The notes beneath the pieces were generated by a model. It saw only the letters and a program-made list of their open reading frames with translations, had not been told where the DNA came from and did not search any database. Shown piece after piece: positions 37,158 through 45,254 of a stretch of DNA of 64,000 nucleotides. Position 1 is the stretch's first letter, and each line of letters begins with the position of its first letter. This DNA comes from Flavobacterium silvaticum (GTDB lineage: Bacteria > Bacteroidota > Bacteroidia > Flavobacteriales > Flavobacteriaceae): assembly GCF_012911565.1 (NCBI RefSeq), contig NZ_JAAMPU010000098.1:96339-160338 (forward strand), given 5' to 3'. The translations under genes were made by a program, and so were the position numbers.

Positions 37158-37521
37158 AAAAATCTGGCTTGTCGCGGCATGGACGTGGACTATTTTTGTC
37201 CTGGTGCTTTGCCTGATAAGTTTCAATGATTTGCCTAATGTCACGGTTTCGAATGTAGATAAATACGTTCACCTGACCTTCCATTTTATATTTACCATAT
37301 TATGGTTTAAGGTTTTTGATTCGGAAAATACGACAGCGTTTTGGCCGAAACTTGTTAAGGTGATGTTGTTATCGCTTTTCTTTGGAATTTTCATCGAGAT
37401 TGCCCAAGGTCTTTTTACCAAAACAAGACAAGCCGATGTCATGGACGTACTTGCCAATTTTTCAGGTTGCCTGATAGCTGTCATGACGTTGTTCGGCATA
37501 CGGTTTCTGGGTCGAAAATAA
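37129..37521 (+). CDS. VanZ-like membrane protein
   Basis: Small integral membrane protein of the VanZ-like family; the role outside glycopeptide resistance is unknown. The 130-residue version has four hydrophobic helices ([73 protein letters not shown]) and the family motifs [10 protein letters not shown] and E-x-x-Q (EIAQGL...[11 protein letters not shown]). ATG 37129 overlaps gcvH by 29 bases; GTG 37150 (8-base overlap) is an alternative giving a shorter N-terminus. Coupling to gcvH is likely. Confidence 0.82.
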   Translation: MPTKTLSVPKKIWLVAAWTWTIFVLVLCLISFNDLPNVTVSNVDKYVHLTFHFIFTILWFKVFDSENTTAFWPKLVKVMLLSLFFGIFIEIAQGLFTKTRQADVMDVLANFSGCLIAVMTLFGIRFLGRK

Positions 37522-37536
37522 ATTCTGATAGTAAGA

Positions 37537-39663
37537 ATGAGAAAGATTTACGCTGTATTGCTTATTTGTAGTTTCCTGCCGGTCTTTGCACAGACGCAAC
37601 GGGCTCCGGTTTATCCCGGATGCGAATCAGAAAATGAGGCCCAACGTGAAGCCTGTTTTTACAATAAGGTACAACAGGTTGTCTTTGAAAGTTTCAAAGT
37701 TCCCCAGGATGTTGCCGCCGATTATTCCGGAATGGCGACCGTGCTTTTTGAAGTTACTGATAAAGGCGAGTTCAAGGTTCTTTTTGTAGATTCAGACAAG
37801 CCGTCGGTTGCAGAAGAATCCAAACGCGTTTTTGCCACATTGCCTAAAGTTTCGCCGGCTACCTTTAACGGTAAAACGACTTATCAGAAGTATACGCTTC
37901 GTATTGCCATTCCGCTTGTCGACCCCAAAGAAATGAATGTGCAGGATTTGAGTAAGCCAGTGGTTCTTCCTTCAGGCATGGTTCAACCTAAGCCTAAAAA
38001 ACCGAAAATCGATCATTCAAAGGAGCTCGCCGAATTCGACAGTGTCGCCAAAACATATAAAAAGTGGGATAATCCGCAGTTCAGGAGTCATTTGAACATT
38101 CCGTTCTCGCATAGCTACTATGCTCAGTTCGATGATGCCATGAACCAGATTGGCGCCAATAACCATACGGCTTCAAAACCTTATGCCTATGCCGATGTCA
38201 ACAGATATTACAATCTTGAGACGGCTTACCAAAAGATAGCCAAAAATAAAACGGGTTGGTGGGGACGTAAACTCTGGAACGAAAGCACCGTTCAAATCCA
38301 GGGCGAGGATTACTGGTTTACGTTGAACCCGATTCTGGATCTTCAATTGGGTAAAAGTTCATCAGATAAAGTCGATAATACATTTGTAAATACACGCGGA
38401 ATCAGGCTTGAAGGCGGTTTGGGTGAAAACATCAACTTCACCACGACTATATATGAAAGTCAGGGCCGGTTCGCGGATTATTACAACGCCTATGCGGAAT
38501 CGATAAAGCCTTCTGGTGGAAATCCGGCGATTATTCCGGGAATGGGTATTGCCAAAGGTTTCAAGGACGATGCGTATGATTTTCCCCTTGCAGAAGCAAA
38601 CCTCTCATACACACCGGCAAAATTCCTCAACCTGAACCTTGGTTACGGCCGTAATTTCATTGGCGATGGTTACCGGTCGTTGCTTTTGGGCGATGGTGTG
38701 AGTCCGTATCCGTATTTTAAGATCAACACGACTTTCTGGAAAATCAAGTATACCAATGTCTACACCTGGCTCAAAGATGTACGTCCGGAGGCAACCGTAG
38801 ATGGAACATATGCCACTAAATTCTCGGCAGCCCATTACCTGAGCCTTAACCTGACCAAACGCTGGAACATCGGTTTCTTTGAGTCGGTGGTTTGGGCGAG
38901 AGATGAGAATCGGGGGTTTGATATGAGTTTCATCAATCCGATAATATTTTACCGCTCAGTGGAATTTGCATCGTCTTCAAAATCAGGAAATGCTTTGCTC
39001 GCGCTTACAACCAAATATAAATTCACGAATCAGTTTAATTTCTACGCCCAATATCTGCTTGATGAGTTTTCTTTAGCCGATATGAAGTCAGGCGATAAGA
39101 GCTGGAAGAATAAATTCGGGTATCAGCTTGGGCTGAAGTATTTTAATGCATTCGATATCGATCACCTGACGCTTCAGATGGAATACAACCGGGTTCGTCC
39201 GTATGTTTATTCACACAGTGATCCAATTACAAATTACGGACACAACAACCAAAGCCTCGGCCATAATTGGGGTTCAAATTTTCAGGAATTACTGGTGATC
39301 GCCAGATATAATTACGGACGTTACTTTGCCGATGTCAAGTTCACCTTCGGCCAAAGAGGTTTTGATTTTGACACAAGCGAAGATTCGTATAACTACGGCA
39401 GCAACATTTACAAGAACTATACGGAAGGGCGGCCATATGATACAGGTGTAAAAGTTGGACAGGGAAATCGTGCCGATGTTTTCTTTACCGATATCCAGGC
39501 GGGTTATCTTGTAAATCCGGCCACAAATCTTAAGCTTTATGCGAGTTTTATCTATCGCAGTTTTGAACCGAAGACAGATACGGCTTTAGTTTTCGGAGAG
39601 AATACGGCCTGGTTTTCCATTGGGTTAAGATCTGATGTGTTTAACTGGTATTTCGATTACTAA
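37537..39663 (+). CDS. remB: RemB-like gliding motility protein: TonB-like domain plus outer-membrane barrel
   Basis: The 708-residue product has a signal peptide (MRKIYAVLLICSFLPVFAQ), a TonB C-terminal-like domain at about 25-130 (YPGCESENEAQREACFYNK, ATVLFEVTDKGEFKVLFVD, YTLRIAIPLV), a Pro/Lys-rich linker, and a long Tyr/Asn/aromatic-rich beta-barrel region resembling the capsule assembly Wzi fold (LNLGYGRNFIGDGYRSLLLG, final strand SIGLRSDVFNWYFDY). This architecture and the position close downstream of sprA fit the flavobacterial gliding protein called RemB; the symbol rests on recalled synteny, not a search. It starts 15 bases after the VanZ-like gene. Confidence 0.65.
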   Translation: MRKIYAVLLICSFLPVFAQTQRAPVYPGCESENEAQREACFYNKVQQVVFESFKVPQDVAADYSGMATVLFEVTDKGEFKVLFVDSDKPSVAEESKRVFATLPKVSPATFNGKTTYQKYTLRIAIPLVDPKEMNVQDLSKPVVLPSGMVQPKPKKPKIDHSKELAEFDSVAKTYKKWDNPQFRSHLNIPFSHSYYAQFDDAMNQIGANNHTASKPYAYADVNRYYNLETAYQKIAKNKTGWWGRKLWNESTVQIQGEDYWFTLNPILDLQLGKSSSDKVDNTFVNTRGIRLEGGLGENINFTTTIYESQGRFADYYNAYAESIKPSGGNPAIIPGMGIAKGFKDDAYDFPLAEANLSYTPAKFLNLNLGYGRNFIGDGYRSLLLGDGVSPYPYFKINTTFWKIKYTNVYTWLKDVRPEATVDGTYATKFSAAHYLSLNLTKRWNIGFFESVVWARDENRGFDMSFINPIIFYRSVEFASSSKSGNALLALTTKYKFTNQFNFYAQYLLDEFSLADMKSGDKSWKNKFGYQLGLKYFNAFDIDHLTLQMEYNRVRPYVYSHSDPITNYGHNNQSLGHNWGSNFQELLVIARYNYGRYFADVKFTFGQRGFDFDTSEDSYNYGSNIYKNYTEGRPYDTGVKVGQGNRADVFFTDIQAGYLVNPATNLKLYASFIYRSFEPKTDTALVFGENTAWFSIGLRSDVFNWYFDY

Positions 39664-39784
39664 GCTGTACTATTAAAGATTTGAAGTGCATCGAATTCGA
39701 CGAAACTTTAATGTCGCAGTTTTCTGGCTGGACTCGTAGTACAAATTTAATGGCTGGTTGTCCTATGTATAAAAACTACCGCTT

Positions 39785-39982
39785 ATGAAAACCAAACACG
39801 CCTTATTTATTCTGATTGCCGGAATTTGTCTTGATTTTCCGGGCGCGATGATGAAAATCATGCATTATCCGTATGCCCATGAAGTTTTGTTTGCGGCAAT
39901 GGTCATTAAAATTGTCGGATTTGTTTTGCTCACGTATAAAGTGGTCAAAAACCCAAAAGTCCGGGAATTCTTCAATTCCTGA
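39785..39982 (+). CDS. Small two-helix membrane protein with a KIMHxP motif
   Basis: A 65-residue protein with two hydrophobic helices (ALFILIAGICLDFPGAMMKI and EVLFAAMVIKIVGFVLLTY) joined by MHYPYAHE. The sequence GAMMKIMHYP resembles the first membrane segment of the gliding motor protein GldL, where KIMHW follows the first helix, but this protein is far too short to be GldL and has no cytoplasmic domain. Function unknown; it follows the RemB-like gene after 121 bases. The similarity may reflect only a shared membrane motif. Confidence 0.65.
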   Translation: MKTKHALFILIAGICLDFPGAMMKIMHYPYAHEVLFAAMVIKIVGFVLLTYKVVKNPKVREFFNS

Positions 39983-40036
39983 TTGTAACGGCGGCAAAAG
40001 ATATTTTTATGATTAAATAAAATCCAACAATCCCTT

Positions 40037-40066
40037 TTGCCATTACCTTTTCCCAACGTACCTTTG
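40037..40066 (+). promoter_or_regulatory. Promoter of the cyoE-cox operon
   Basis: TTTTG ending at 40039 (TTG 40037-40039), 19 bases, TACCTTTG (40059-40066): a close match to the Bacteroidota consensus. The ATG at 40083 follows after 16 bases. Confidence 0.65.
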
Positions 40067-40082
40067 CGCGATTTTGAGCCAA

Positions 40083-40997
40083 ATGAAAACCGCATTGGAC
40101 GCACCCGTAACCTCTTTTTCCGTTAAATCTGCCTTTGCCGATTTCAAGGCGATTACCAAAGCCGGGCTTGCCATCAGTGTCTTGTTTTCGTCTATTGCGG
40201 GTTATCTTCTGGGTTTTAGCGACAGCCATCCGTTTCGGTGGAGTATTTTGATAATGCTCATTATTGGCGGCTATTGCATGGTCGGCGCTTCGAATGCCTT
40301 TAACCAGGTCATTGAAAAAGACATCGATGCCTTGATGGACCGAACCAAAAACAGGCCTGTTCCAGCCGGAAGAATGTCTGTAACTACGGCTCTTTCGATC
40401 GCTTTCCTGCTGACACTGACCGGAATTATCCTTCTGTATCTGATCAACCCCAAAACAGCCATGTTCGGGGCGATTTCCATCTTTTTATACACATGCGTTT
40501 ATACGCCTTTGAAAACGGTAACGCCACTGTCGGTTTTCGTCGGTGCCTTTCCGGGCGCGATACCGTTCATGTTAGGCTGGGTTGCCGCTACGGGCAATTT
40601 CGGGATTGAGGCCGGAACGCTTTTCCTGATTCAGTTTTTCTGGCAATTCCCGCATTTCTGGTCCATCGGATGGTTTTTGTACGACGATTACGAAAAGGCG
40701 AATATCTTTATGCTGCCGACGGGTAAACGCGATAATTCAACCGCTTTACAGACTATTTTATATACGGTTTGGCTCATTGTGGCTTCGTTGCTTCCGGCTT
40801 CCGGTTACACAGGCCAATTTTATATCACACATTGGTCGGCGGCAGTCGTGTTGCTGATGGGATTGTGGATGCTGGTATATGCCGTCAAACTGTACAGACT
40901 CCGGACTCCAAAAGCTGCCAAAGCACTCATGTTGGCGAGTGTTTCCTATATTTCGCTGGTGCAGATCGTATACGTCCTTGATAAATTTCTGAGATAA
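40083..40997 (+). CDS. cyoE: Heme O synthase (protoheme IX farnesyltransferase)
   Basis: UbiA-family prenyltransferase that converts heme B to heme O, the precursor of heme A for the aa3 oxidase. The 304-residue protein has about eight to nine hydrophobic helices and both Asp-rich motifs: NAFNQVIEKDIDALMDRTKN and YDDYEKANIFMLP. ATG 40083 is chosen; TTG 40074 lies too near the -7 element. Its stop shares a base with the next ATG (TAATG, 40995-40999). Also called ctaB. Confidence 0.95.
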   Translation: MKTALDAPVTSFSVKSAFADFKAITKAGLAISVLFSSIAGYLLGFSDSHPFRWSILIMLIIGGYCMVGASNAFNQVIEKDIDALMDRTKNRPVPAGRMSVTTALSIAFLLTLTGIILLYLINPKTAMFGAISIFLYTCVYTPLKTVTPLSVFVGAFPGAIPFMLGWVAATGNFGIEAGTLFLIQFFWQFPHFWSIGWFLYDDYEKANIFMLPTGKRDNSTALQTILYTVWLIVASLLPASGYTGQFYITHWSAAVVLLMGLWMLVYAVKLYRLRTPKAAKALMLASVSYISLVQIVYVLDKFLR

Positions 40998-41587
40998 TGA
41001 CAAATAATGCAATGACCGTTGAGGAACATAAGGCACGCAAGGAACGCTCGGCAAAGCTGATCCTTTGGTTCGCGATGATTTCCATGTTTATGATGTTCGC
41101 CGGATTGACGAGCGCATTCCTCGTAAGCAAAGGCCGCGCTGACTGGATCAAGGATTTCCAAATGCCGACCGCTTTTTATGCGAGTACTGCGGTTATATTG
41201 ACATGCAGTTTTATGATGCATTGGGCGCTGGTATCTGTGCGTAAAGGAAAGCATACTTCTGCAACAGGTGCTTTGTTGGCGACTTTTTTGCTTGGTCTTG
41301 CGTTCTTTTTCCTGCAATTCCAAGGCTTCAGACAAATAATCCAGATGGGTTATTACTTTACCGGGCAGGCAAGCAGTATAACTACTACTTTTCTGTATGT
41401 TGTTGCATTAGTGCATCTTGCGCACGTATTGGGCGGTATGATTTCGCTCCTCGTTATAATTTATAATCATTTTAAACAAAAATATAAGCCGGGTCAAACC
41501 CTTGGAATTGAGCTAGGTGCTACGTACTGGCATTTTCTCGATTTTTTATGGTTATTCCTGTTTTTATTTTTGTCCTTCTTTAAATAA
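40997..41587 (+). CDS. Cytochrome c oxidase subunit III family protein (short form)
   Basis: The 196-residue product has five hydrophobic helices and typical subunit III signatures: LILWFAMISMFMMFAGLTSA, VVALVHLAHVLGGM and the closing ATYWHFLDFLWLFLFLFL. Subunit III is a structural subunit of the oxidase. It is translationally coupled to cyoE (one-base overlap) and precedes a second, longer subunit III gene, so the operon carries two paralogs; which one joins the aa3 complex, or whether both do, cannot be told from sequence. Confidence 0.9.
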   Translation: MTNNAMTVEEHKARKERSAKLILWFAMISMFMMFAGLTSAFLVSKGRADWIKDFQMPTAFYASTAVILTCSFMMHWALVSVRKGKHTSATGALLATFLLGLAFFFLQFQGFRQIIQMGYYFTGQASSITTTFLYVVALVHLAHVLGGMISLLVIIYNHFKQKYKPGQTLGIELGATYWHFLDFLWLFLFLFLSFFK

Positions 41588-41598
41588 AAAAAATCCCT

Positions 41599-41606
41599 TA
41601 AATTTG
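41599..41606 (+). promoter_or_regulatory. -7 element before the long subunit III gene
   Basis: TAAATTTG fits TAnnTTTG, 25 bases before the ATG at 41632; no TTG at the right distance. Confidence 0.4.
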
Positions 41607-41631
41607 GGAACTTTTTAACGCAAACACATAT

Positions 41632-42672
41632 ATGGACGCGACAGTTACGCACGGTAGTGAAACAAAGGTCTGGGGTGGAGGAAACGAGCCCATGGGAGCC
41701 AGTTATGGCAAGCTGATGATGTGGTTTTTCATCGTGTCAGATGCCCTGACATTTTCCGGATTCCTCGCTGCTTACGGTTTTTCCCGTTTCAAATTCATCG
41801 AGACCTGGCCGTTGCCGGATGAAGTATTTACCCACTTTCCGTTCTTGCATGGTCAAAATTTGCCTATGTACTATGTGGCGTTGATGACGTTCATCCTGAT
41901 TTTCTCGTCGGTGACCATGGTTTTGGCGGTTGATGCCGGACATCAGATGAAGCAGCGTAAGGTTGCTTTTTATATGTTGCTGACTATTATCGGAGGTTTG
42001 ATATTCGTTGGGTCACAGGCCTGGGAGTGGAAAAACTTCATCAAAGGTGAATACGGAGCCGTCGAAACAAAAGGCGGAAGCTTGCTGCAATTCGTAAAAG
42101 AAGGTCCGGATCATAAAATCGAGCGTGTAAAACTGGAGGACTTTGTGGTCCAATTGCCAGAGGAACGCCAGGAACTGACACGTAGCCGCGGTATGTGGTT
42201 CATGAAAGAGCAAGAAACTCTGCCTACCTATTCTGTCGCAGAAGTACAGGCGGCTTTCAAAGCGCATCCAGAACTTCTTGTTCGTACCGAGAGAATTTAC
42301 CAGGGAACAAAAGAAGATGTTGCCAATACTAAACTTCAGGCTGGCGTAAACAAAGTCAAGCATAAAGAAGTGCTGACCCGTGAAGCTTCACTTGAAATGG
42401 TCGGTAACGCTCACATGGTAGTTGAAGGTGCTAATCTTTGGAGAAACGAATACGGAAGTAAGCTGTTCGCAGATTTCTTCTTCTTTATTACCGGTTTCCA
42501 CGGTTTCCACGTTTTCTCAGGAGTTATCATCAATATCATCATCTTCCTCAATGTACTTTTGGGAACGTATGAAAAAAGACGTTCGTACGAAATGGTCGAA
42601 AAAGTCGGTTTATACTGGCACTTCGTTGACCTTGTATGGGTTTTCGTTTTCACATTCTTCTATCTGGTTTAA
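41632..42672 (+). CDS. Cytochrome c oxidase subunit III with large soluble insert
   Basis: The 346-residue product keeps subunit III signatures: KLMMWFFIVSDALTFSGFLA, FVGSQAWEWKNFI, FFFITGFHGFHVFSGVI and GLYWHFVDLVWVFVFTFFY. Between the WEWKNFI helix and the TGFHGFHV helix (about residues 138-270) lies a charged, non-hydrophobic insert of about 130 residues that ordinary subunit III lacks. The insert has no recognised domain. The gene follows the short form after 44 bases and precedes subunit IV after 12 bases. Confidence 0.92.
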   Translation: MDATVTHGSETKVWGGGNEPMGASYGKLMMWFFIVSDALTFSGFLAAYGFSRFKFIETWPLPDEVFTHFPFLHGQNLPMYYVALMTFILIFSSVTMVLAVDAGHQMKQRKVAFYMLLTIIGGLIFVGSQAWEWKNFIKGEYGAVETKGGSLLQFVKEGPDHKIERVKLEDFVVQLPEERQELTRSRGMWFMKEQETLPTYSVAEVQAAFKAHPELLVRTERIYQGTKEDVANTKLQAGVNKVKHKEVLTREASLEMVGNAHMVVEGANLWRNEYGSKLFADFFFFITGFHGFHVFSGVIINIIIFLNVLLGTYEKRRSYEMVEKVGLYWHFVDLVWVFVFTFFYLV

Positions 42673-42684
42673 TAAAATATAGTT

Positions 42685-43044
42685 ATGTCACACGACTCTC
42701 ACGAACATGTATCTAATTTGGGCAGGATCTGGAAAGTATTCGGAATTCTGTCTGTAATTACAACTGTCGAAGTAGCTTTGGGTATTGTTAAGCCAGATGC
42801 ACTTCACATGCACACATTGCTTGGAATGAATTTGCTTAACTGGATTTTCATTATCCTGACCATTGTCAAAGCCTATTACATCGTTTGGGCATTTATGCAC
42901 ATGGAAGGTGAAAAAGCAAGTTTGCGTTGGTCTGTTGTGGCTACTGTAATCTTCCTGATTTTGTATCTGATTTTCATTCTCCTTGTTGAAGGAGATTATA
43001 TCTACGGTGTTTTTGCGAATTCCACGATTAAATGGAATTTTTAA
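42685..43044 (+). CDS. Cytochrome c oxidase subunit IV (prokaryotic type)
   Basis: Small membrane subunit (COX4_pro type). The 119-residue product has a short His-containing N-terminus (MSHDSHEHVSNLGRIWKVF) and three hydrophobic helices (GILSVITTVEVALGI, LLNWIFIILTIVKAYYIVW, VVATVIFLILYLIFILL) with the family motif AYYIVWAFMHMEGE. It follows subunit III after 12 bases and is closed by a hairpin terminator. Confidence 0.9.
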   Translation: MSHDSHEHVSNLGRIWKVFGILSVITTVEVALGIVKPDALHMHTLLGMNLLNWIFIILTIVKAYYIVWAFMHMEGEKASLRWSVVATVIFLILYLIFILLVEGDYIYGVFANSTIKWNF

Positions 43045-43065
43045 CAACATAATAATTCTATAATT

Positions 43066-43090
43066 AAGGCGGTTTGATACCGCCTTTTTT
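43066..43090 (+). terminator. Terminator after subunit IV
   Basis: Stem AAGGCGGT/ACCGCCTT, loop TTGAT, then a T run. A -7-like TATTTTTG starts at the next base (43091). Confidence 0.82.
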
Positions 43091-43098
43091 TATTTTTG
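43091..43098 (+). promoter_or_regulatory. -7 element of the SCO cassette
   Basis: TATTTTTG fits TAnnTTTG, 24 bases before the ATG at 43123 and directly after the terminator, suggesting a separate transcript for the SCO cassette. Confidence 0.45.
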
Positions 43099-43122
43099 TA
43101 CCCGCAATCCGAGGCTCATAAA

Positions 43123-43773
43123 ATGAAAAAAATCCTGGTTCTTTTCCTGCTTTTCATAGTTCCTGTGGTTGCGTATTTATTCTTTGCCTCGGGCGTCAAC
43201 AGTTTTTCGAGTCTACCCACGCTTCATAAGGGAATTCCGGAGTTTGGCCAATGGTCAGATTTAGATGGAAATCCGGTTCGGTTACAAGGAAAAATTACTG
43301 TTTTAGGTTTTGGCGGATCGGATCTGATCGAGCATCGCGGAAACCTGTTCAATTTGAACCAGAAAATCTATAACAGATACCACGAGTTCAAGGATCTCCA
43401 ATTCGTTTATCTGTGTCCGCCCGAATCCAAAGACGCCGCTAAACTGATCACGGATAAATTTGCCGAAGTCGTCGATATGAAACAATGGCATTTTGTCTTC
43501 GCCCCCAAATCTGAAATCGAAACGTTTCACACATCGATGCAAGTCCAGCAGCCGTTGTTGCCAGATGCCAGTTCATCTTTCGTCTATATGCTTGATAAGC
43601 AACGCAATCTTCGCGGACGAAAAGACGAAGGGAAAACCATCGACGGATACGATACGTTCCATCCGTCAATCATCAGCAACGAAATGCTCGACGATTTCAA
43701 GGTTTTGCTATACGAATACAAGGCGGCTTTGCGCAAGAACCACAATGCCGAAAAAAGACCAAAAGGATTATGA
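43123..43773 (+). CDS. SCO-like thioredoxin-fold protein lacking the copper-site cysteines
   Basis: A 216-residue membrane-anchored protein: N-terminal helix (ILVLFLLFIVPVVAYLFFA), then a thioredoxin-like region whose opening (WSDLDGNPVRLQGKITVLGF) aligns with that of the next gene's SCO (LTDQDGKKSG...GKVYVLEF). At the position of the SCO CxxxC it reads GGSDLIEHRG; the only cysteine is C98 in YLCPPE. It should therefore not bind copper like SCO. The ATG 43123 is chosen over ATG 43096, which lies in the -7 site. The stop overlaps the SCO start (ATGA). Confidence 0.75.
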   Translation: MKKILVLFLLFIVPVVAYLFFASGVNSFSSLPTLHKGIPEFGQWSDLDGNPVRLQGKITVLGFGGSDLIEHRGNLFNLNQKIYNRYHEFKDLQFVYLCPPESKDAAKLITDKFAEVVDMKQWHFVFAPKSEIETFHTSMQVQQPLLPDASSSFVYMLDKQRNLRGRKDEGKTIDGYDTFHPSIISNEMLDDFKVLLYEYKAALRKNHNAEKRPKGL

Positions 43774-44456
43774 AGAACAAATCATACATATGGGTTTCAC
43801 TGGTTGTGCTGGTTTTCGGGATTCTGTTTATTCCAAAGATCATCGACCGTGTAAAAAATCATGATGTGGTTCGCGGAGAGCGACTAGATGCCGTGGCCAA
43901 TAATGCAAAGCCCGAGGGAAAAGAACTCATAACCATTGCCAAAGCCCCGAAATTCGAACTGACCGATCAGGACGGAAAGAAATCCGGAAGCAAATTCTAC
44001 AAAGGCAAAGTCTATGTGCTCGAATTCTTCTTTACGACGTGTCCAACCATCTGCCCAAAAATGAACCAGAATATGCTGGTCATCGAAAAACAGTTTTTTG
44101 GCAACCCGAATTTCGGCATTGCCTCGATTACGATCAACCCGGAACACGATACGGCTAAAGTGCTCAAAGATCACGCGGAGGCTTTAGGTGTAAAATCAAC
44201 GAACTGGCGCTTCTTTACAGGTGACAGGGATTACATTTTCAACCTTGCCAACAAAGGATTCAATTTGTACGCAGGGACAAACCCTAACATAGAAGCAGGT
44301 TTCGAGCATTCCGGTTTTTTTGCCCTTGTAGATAAAAATGGAAATATCCGTTCACGCCTCGATGAATTCGGAAACCCGATCGCGTATTACGATGGAACCG
44401 AAAAAGAAGGCGTCCGTACCTTAATGACCGATATCGCTAAACTCTTGAAAGAATAA
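43770..44456 (+). CDS. SCO1/SenC-family copper chaperone
   Basis: Membrane-anchored chaperone that inserts copper into the CuA site of subunit II. The 228-residue protein has one N-terminal helix (about 7-24), the metal site C91-P-T-I-C95 in FFFTTCPTICPKMNQNM, and the third ligand H180 in FEHSGFFALVDKNG. Length and ligands are standard. It overlaps the SCO-like gene by four bases and shares one base with the next start (TAATG at 44454-44458). Confidence 0.93.
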   Translation: MKNKSYIWVSLVVLVFGILFIPKIIDRVKNHDVVRGERLDAVANNAKPEGKELITIAKAPKFELTDQDGKKSGSKFYKGKVYVLEFFFTTCPTICPKMNQNMLVIEKQFFGNPNFGIASITINPEHDTAKVLKDHAEALGVKSTNWRFFTGDRDYIFNLANKGFNLYAGTNPNIEAGFEHSGFFALVDKNGNIRSRLDEFGNPIAYYDGTEKEGVRTLMTDIAKLLKE

Positions 44457-45037
44457 TGGAAGAAGTCAACCTCGAAAAAAAATACAACAAAGGCATTATC
44501 GCCGTTTCGATAATCATTCCGGTTGCCGTTGCTATTCTGTTCGGTATAAAACTTAAAGATTTTGGAATTGAAGTCGAACCGCTGTCGTTCCTTCCGCCAA
44601 TCTATGCAACCATAAACGGACTCACGGCAATCGTGCTCGTAAGTGCAGTCATGGCCATCAAACGCGGCAATCGAAAATTACACGAAAACCTTATGACGTT
44701 TGCCATTGGGCTGTCTGTCGTATTCCTTATTATGTATGTAGCCTATCACATGACGGCAACAAATACCTATTATGGCGACGTGGACCACAACGGCGAATTA
44801 TCACCTCAGGAAGCCATCGACGCAGGCATGATTCGCGGCATCTATTTCTTTATACTGATTACGCACATCCTGCTTTCGATCATCATCATTCCGTTGGTTC
44901 TGGTGACATATGTAAGAGCACTTGCACAACGTTTTGACAGACACCGTAAAATTGCTAAAATCACGTATCCAATCTGGTTGTATGTGGCGGTCACGGGTGT
45001 GATTGTCTATTTCATGATTTCCCCTTATTATGCCTAA
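44456..45037 (+). CDS. DUF420 membrane protein, probable oxidase assembly factor
   Basis: The 193-residue product has five hydrophobic helices (from GIIAVSIIIPVAVAILFGI) and DUF420 features: LPPIYATINGLTAIVLV, HENLMTFAIGLSVVFLIMY-H, and late HILLSIIIIPLVL...HRKIAKITYPIWLYVAVTG. In Bacillus-type organisms a DUF420 protein (CtaM) is needed for heme-copper oxidase assembly; the same role is inferred here from the SCO and cox neighbours. It is coupled to SCO upstream and overlaps the next gene by eight bases. Confidence 0.88.
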   Translation: MEEVNLEKKYNKGIIAVSIIIPVAVAILFGIKLKDFGIEVEPLSFLPPIYATINGLTAIVLVSAVMAIKRGNRKLHENLMTFAIGLSVVFLIMYVAYHMTATNTYYGDVDHNGELSPQEAIDAGMIRGIYFFILITHILLSIIIIPLVLVTYVRALAQRFDRHRKIAKITYPIWLYVAVTGVIVYFMISPYYA

Positions 45038-45254
45038 GAAACTCGTTGCGATATTGGTTGTTTGTGTGTTGTTCCTGAGTTCAGGGATCAATGCCCAATG
45101 CGCCATGTGCCGTGCCGTGCTTGCGAATTCGGAAAACCAGAAACAGGCCGAAGCGGTCAACGATGGCATCGTTTATCTTATGGTCATTCCGTATTTGCTT
45201 GTGGGTGTTGTGGGCTATTTTATCTACCGCAGCCGCAGGAAAGTCAAAGGTTAA
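45030..45254 (+). CDS. Small secreted/membrane protein with N-terminal CxxC
   Basis: A 74-residue protein. Residues 1-22 form a signal peptide (LVAILVVCVLFLSSGINAQ), so the mature protein would begin QCAMCRAV with C24-x2-C27 at its tip, followed by a short helix and one membrane helix (about 46-66, IVYLMVIPYLLVGVVGYFIY) and a basic tail. No family name is recalled. Its eight-base overlap with the DUF420 gene and the SCO gene two places upstream suggest a role in copper or heme delivery to the oxidase (inference). Its stop overlaps the convergent gene's stop by four bases. Confidence 0.78.
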   Translation: MPKKLVAILVVCVLFLSSGINAQCAMCRAVLANSENQKQAEAVNDGIVYLMVIPYLLVGVVGYFIYRSRRKVKG

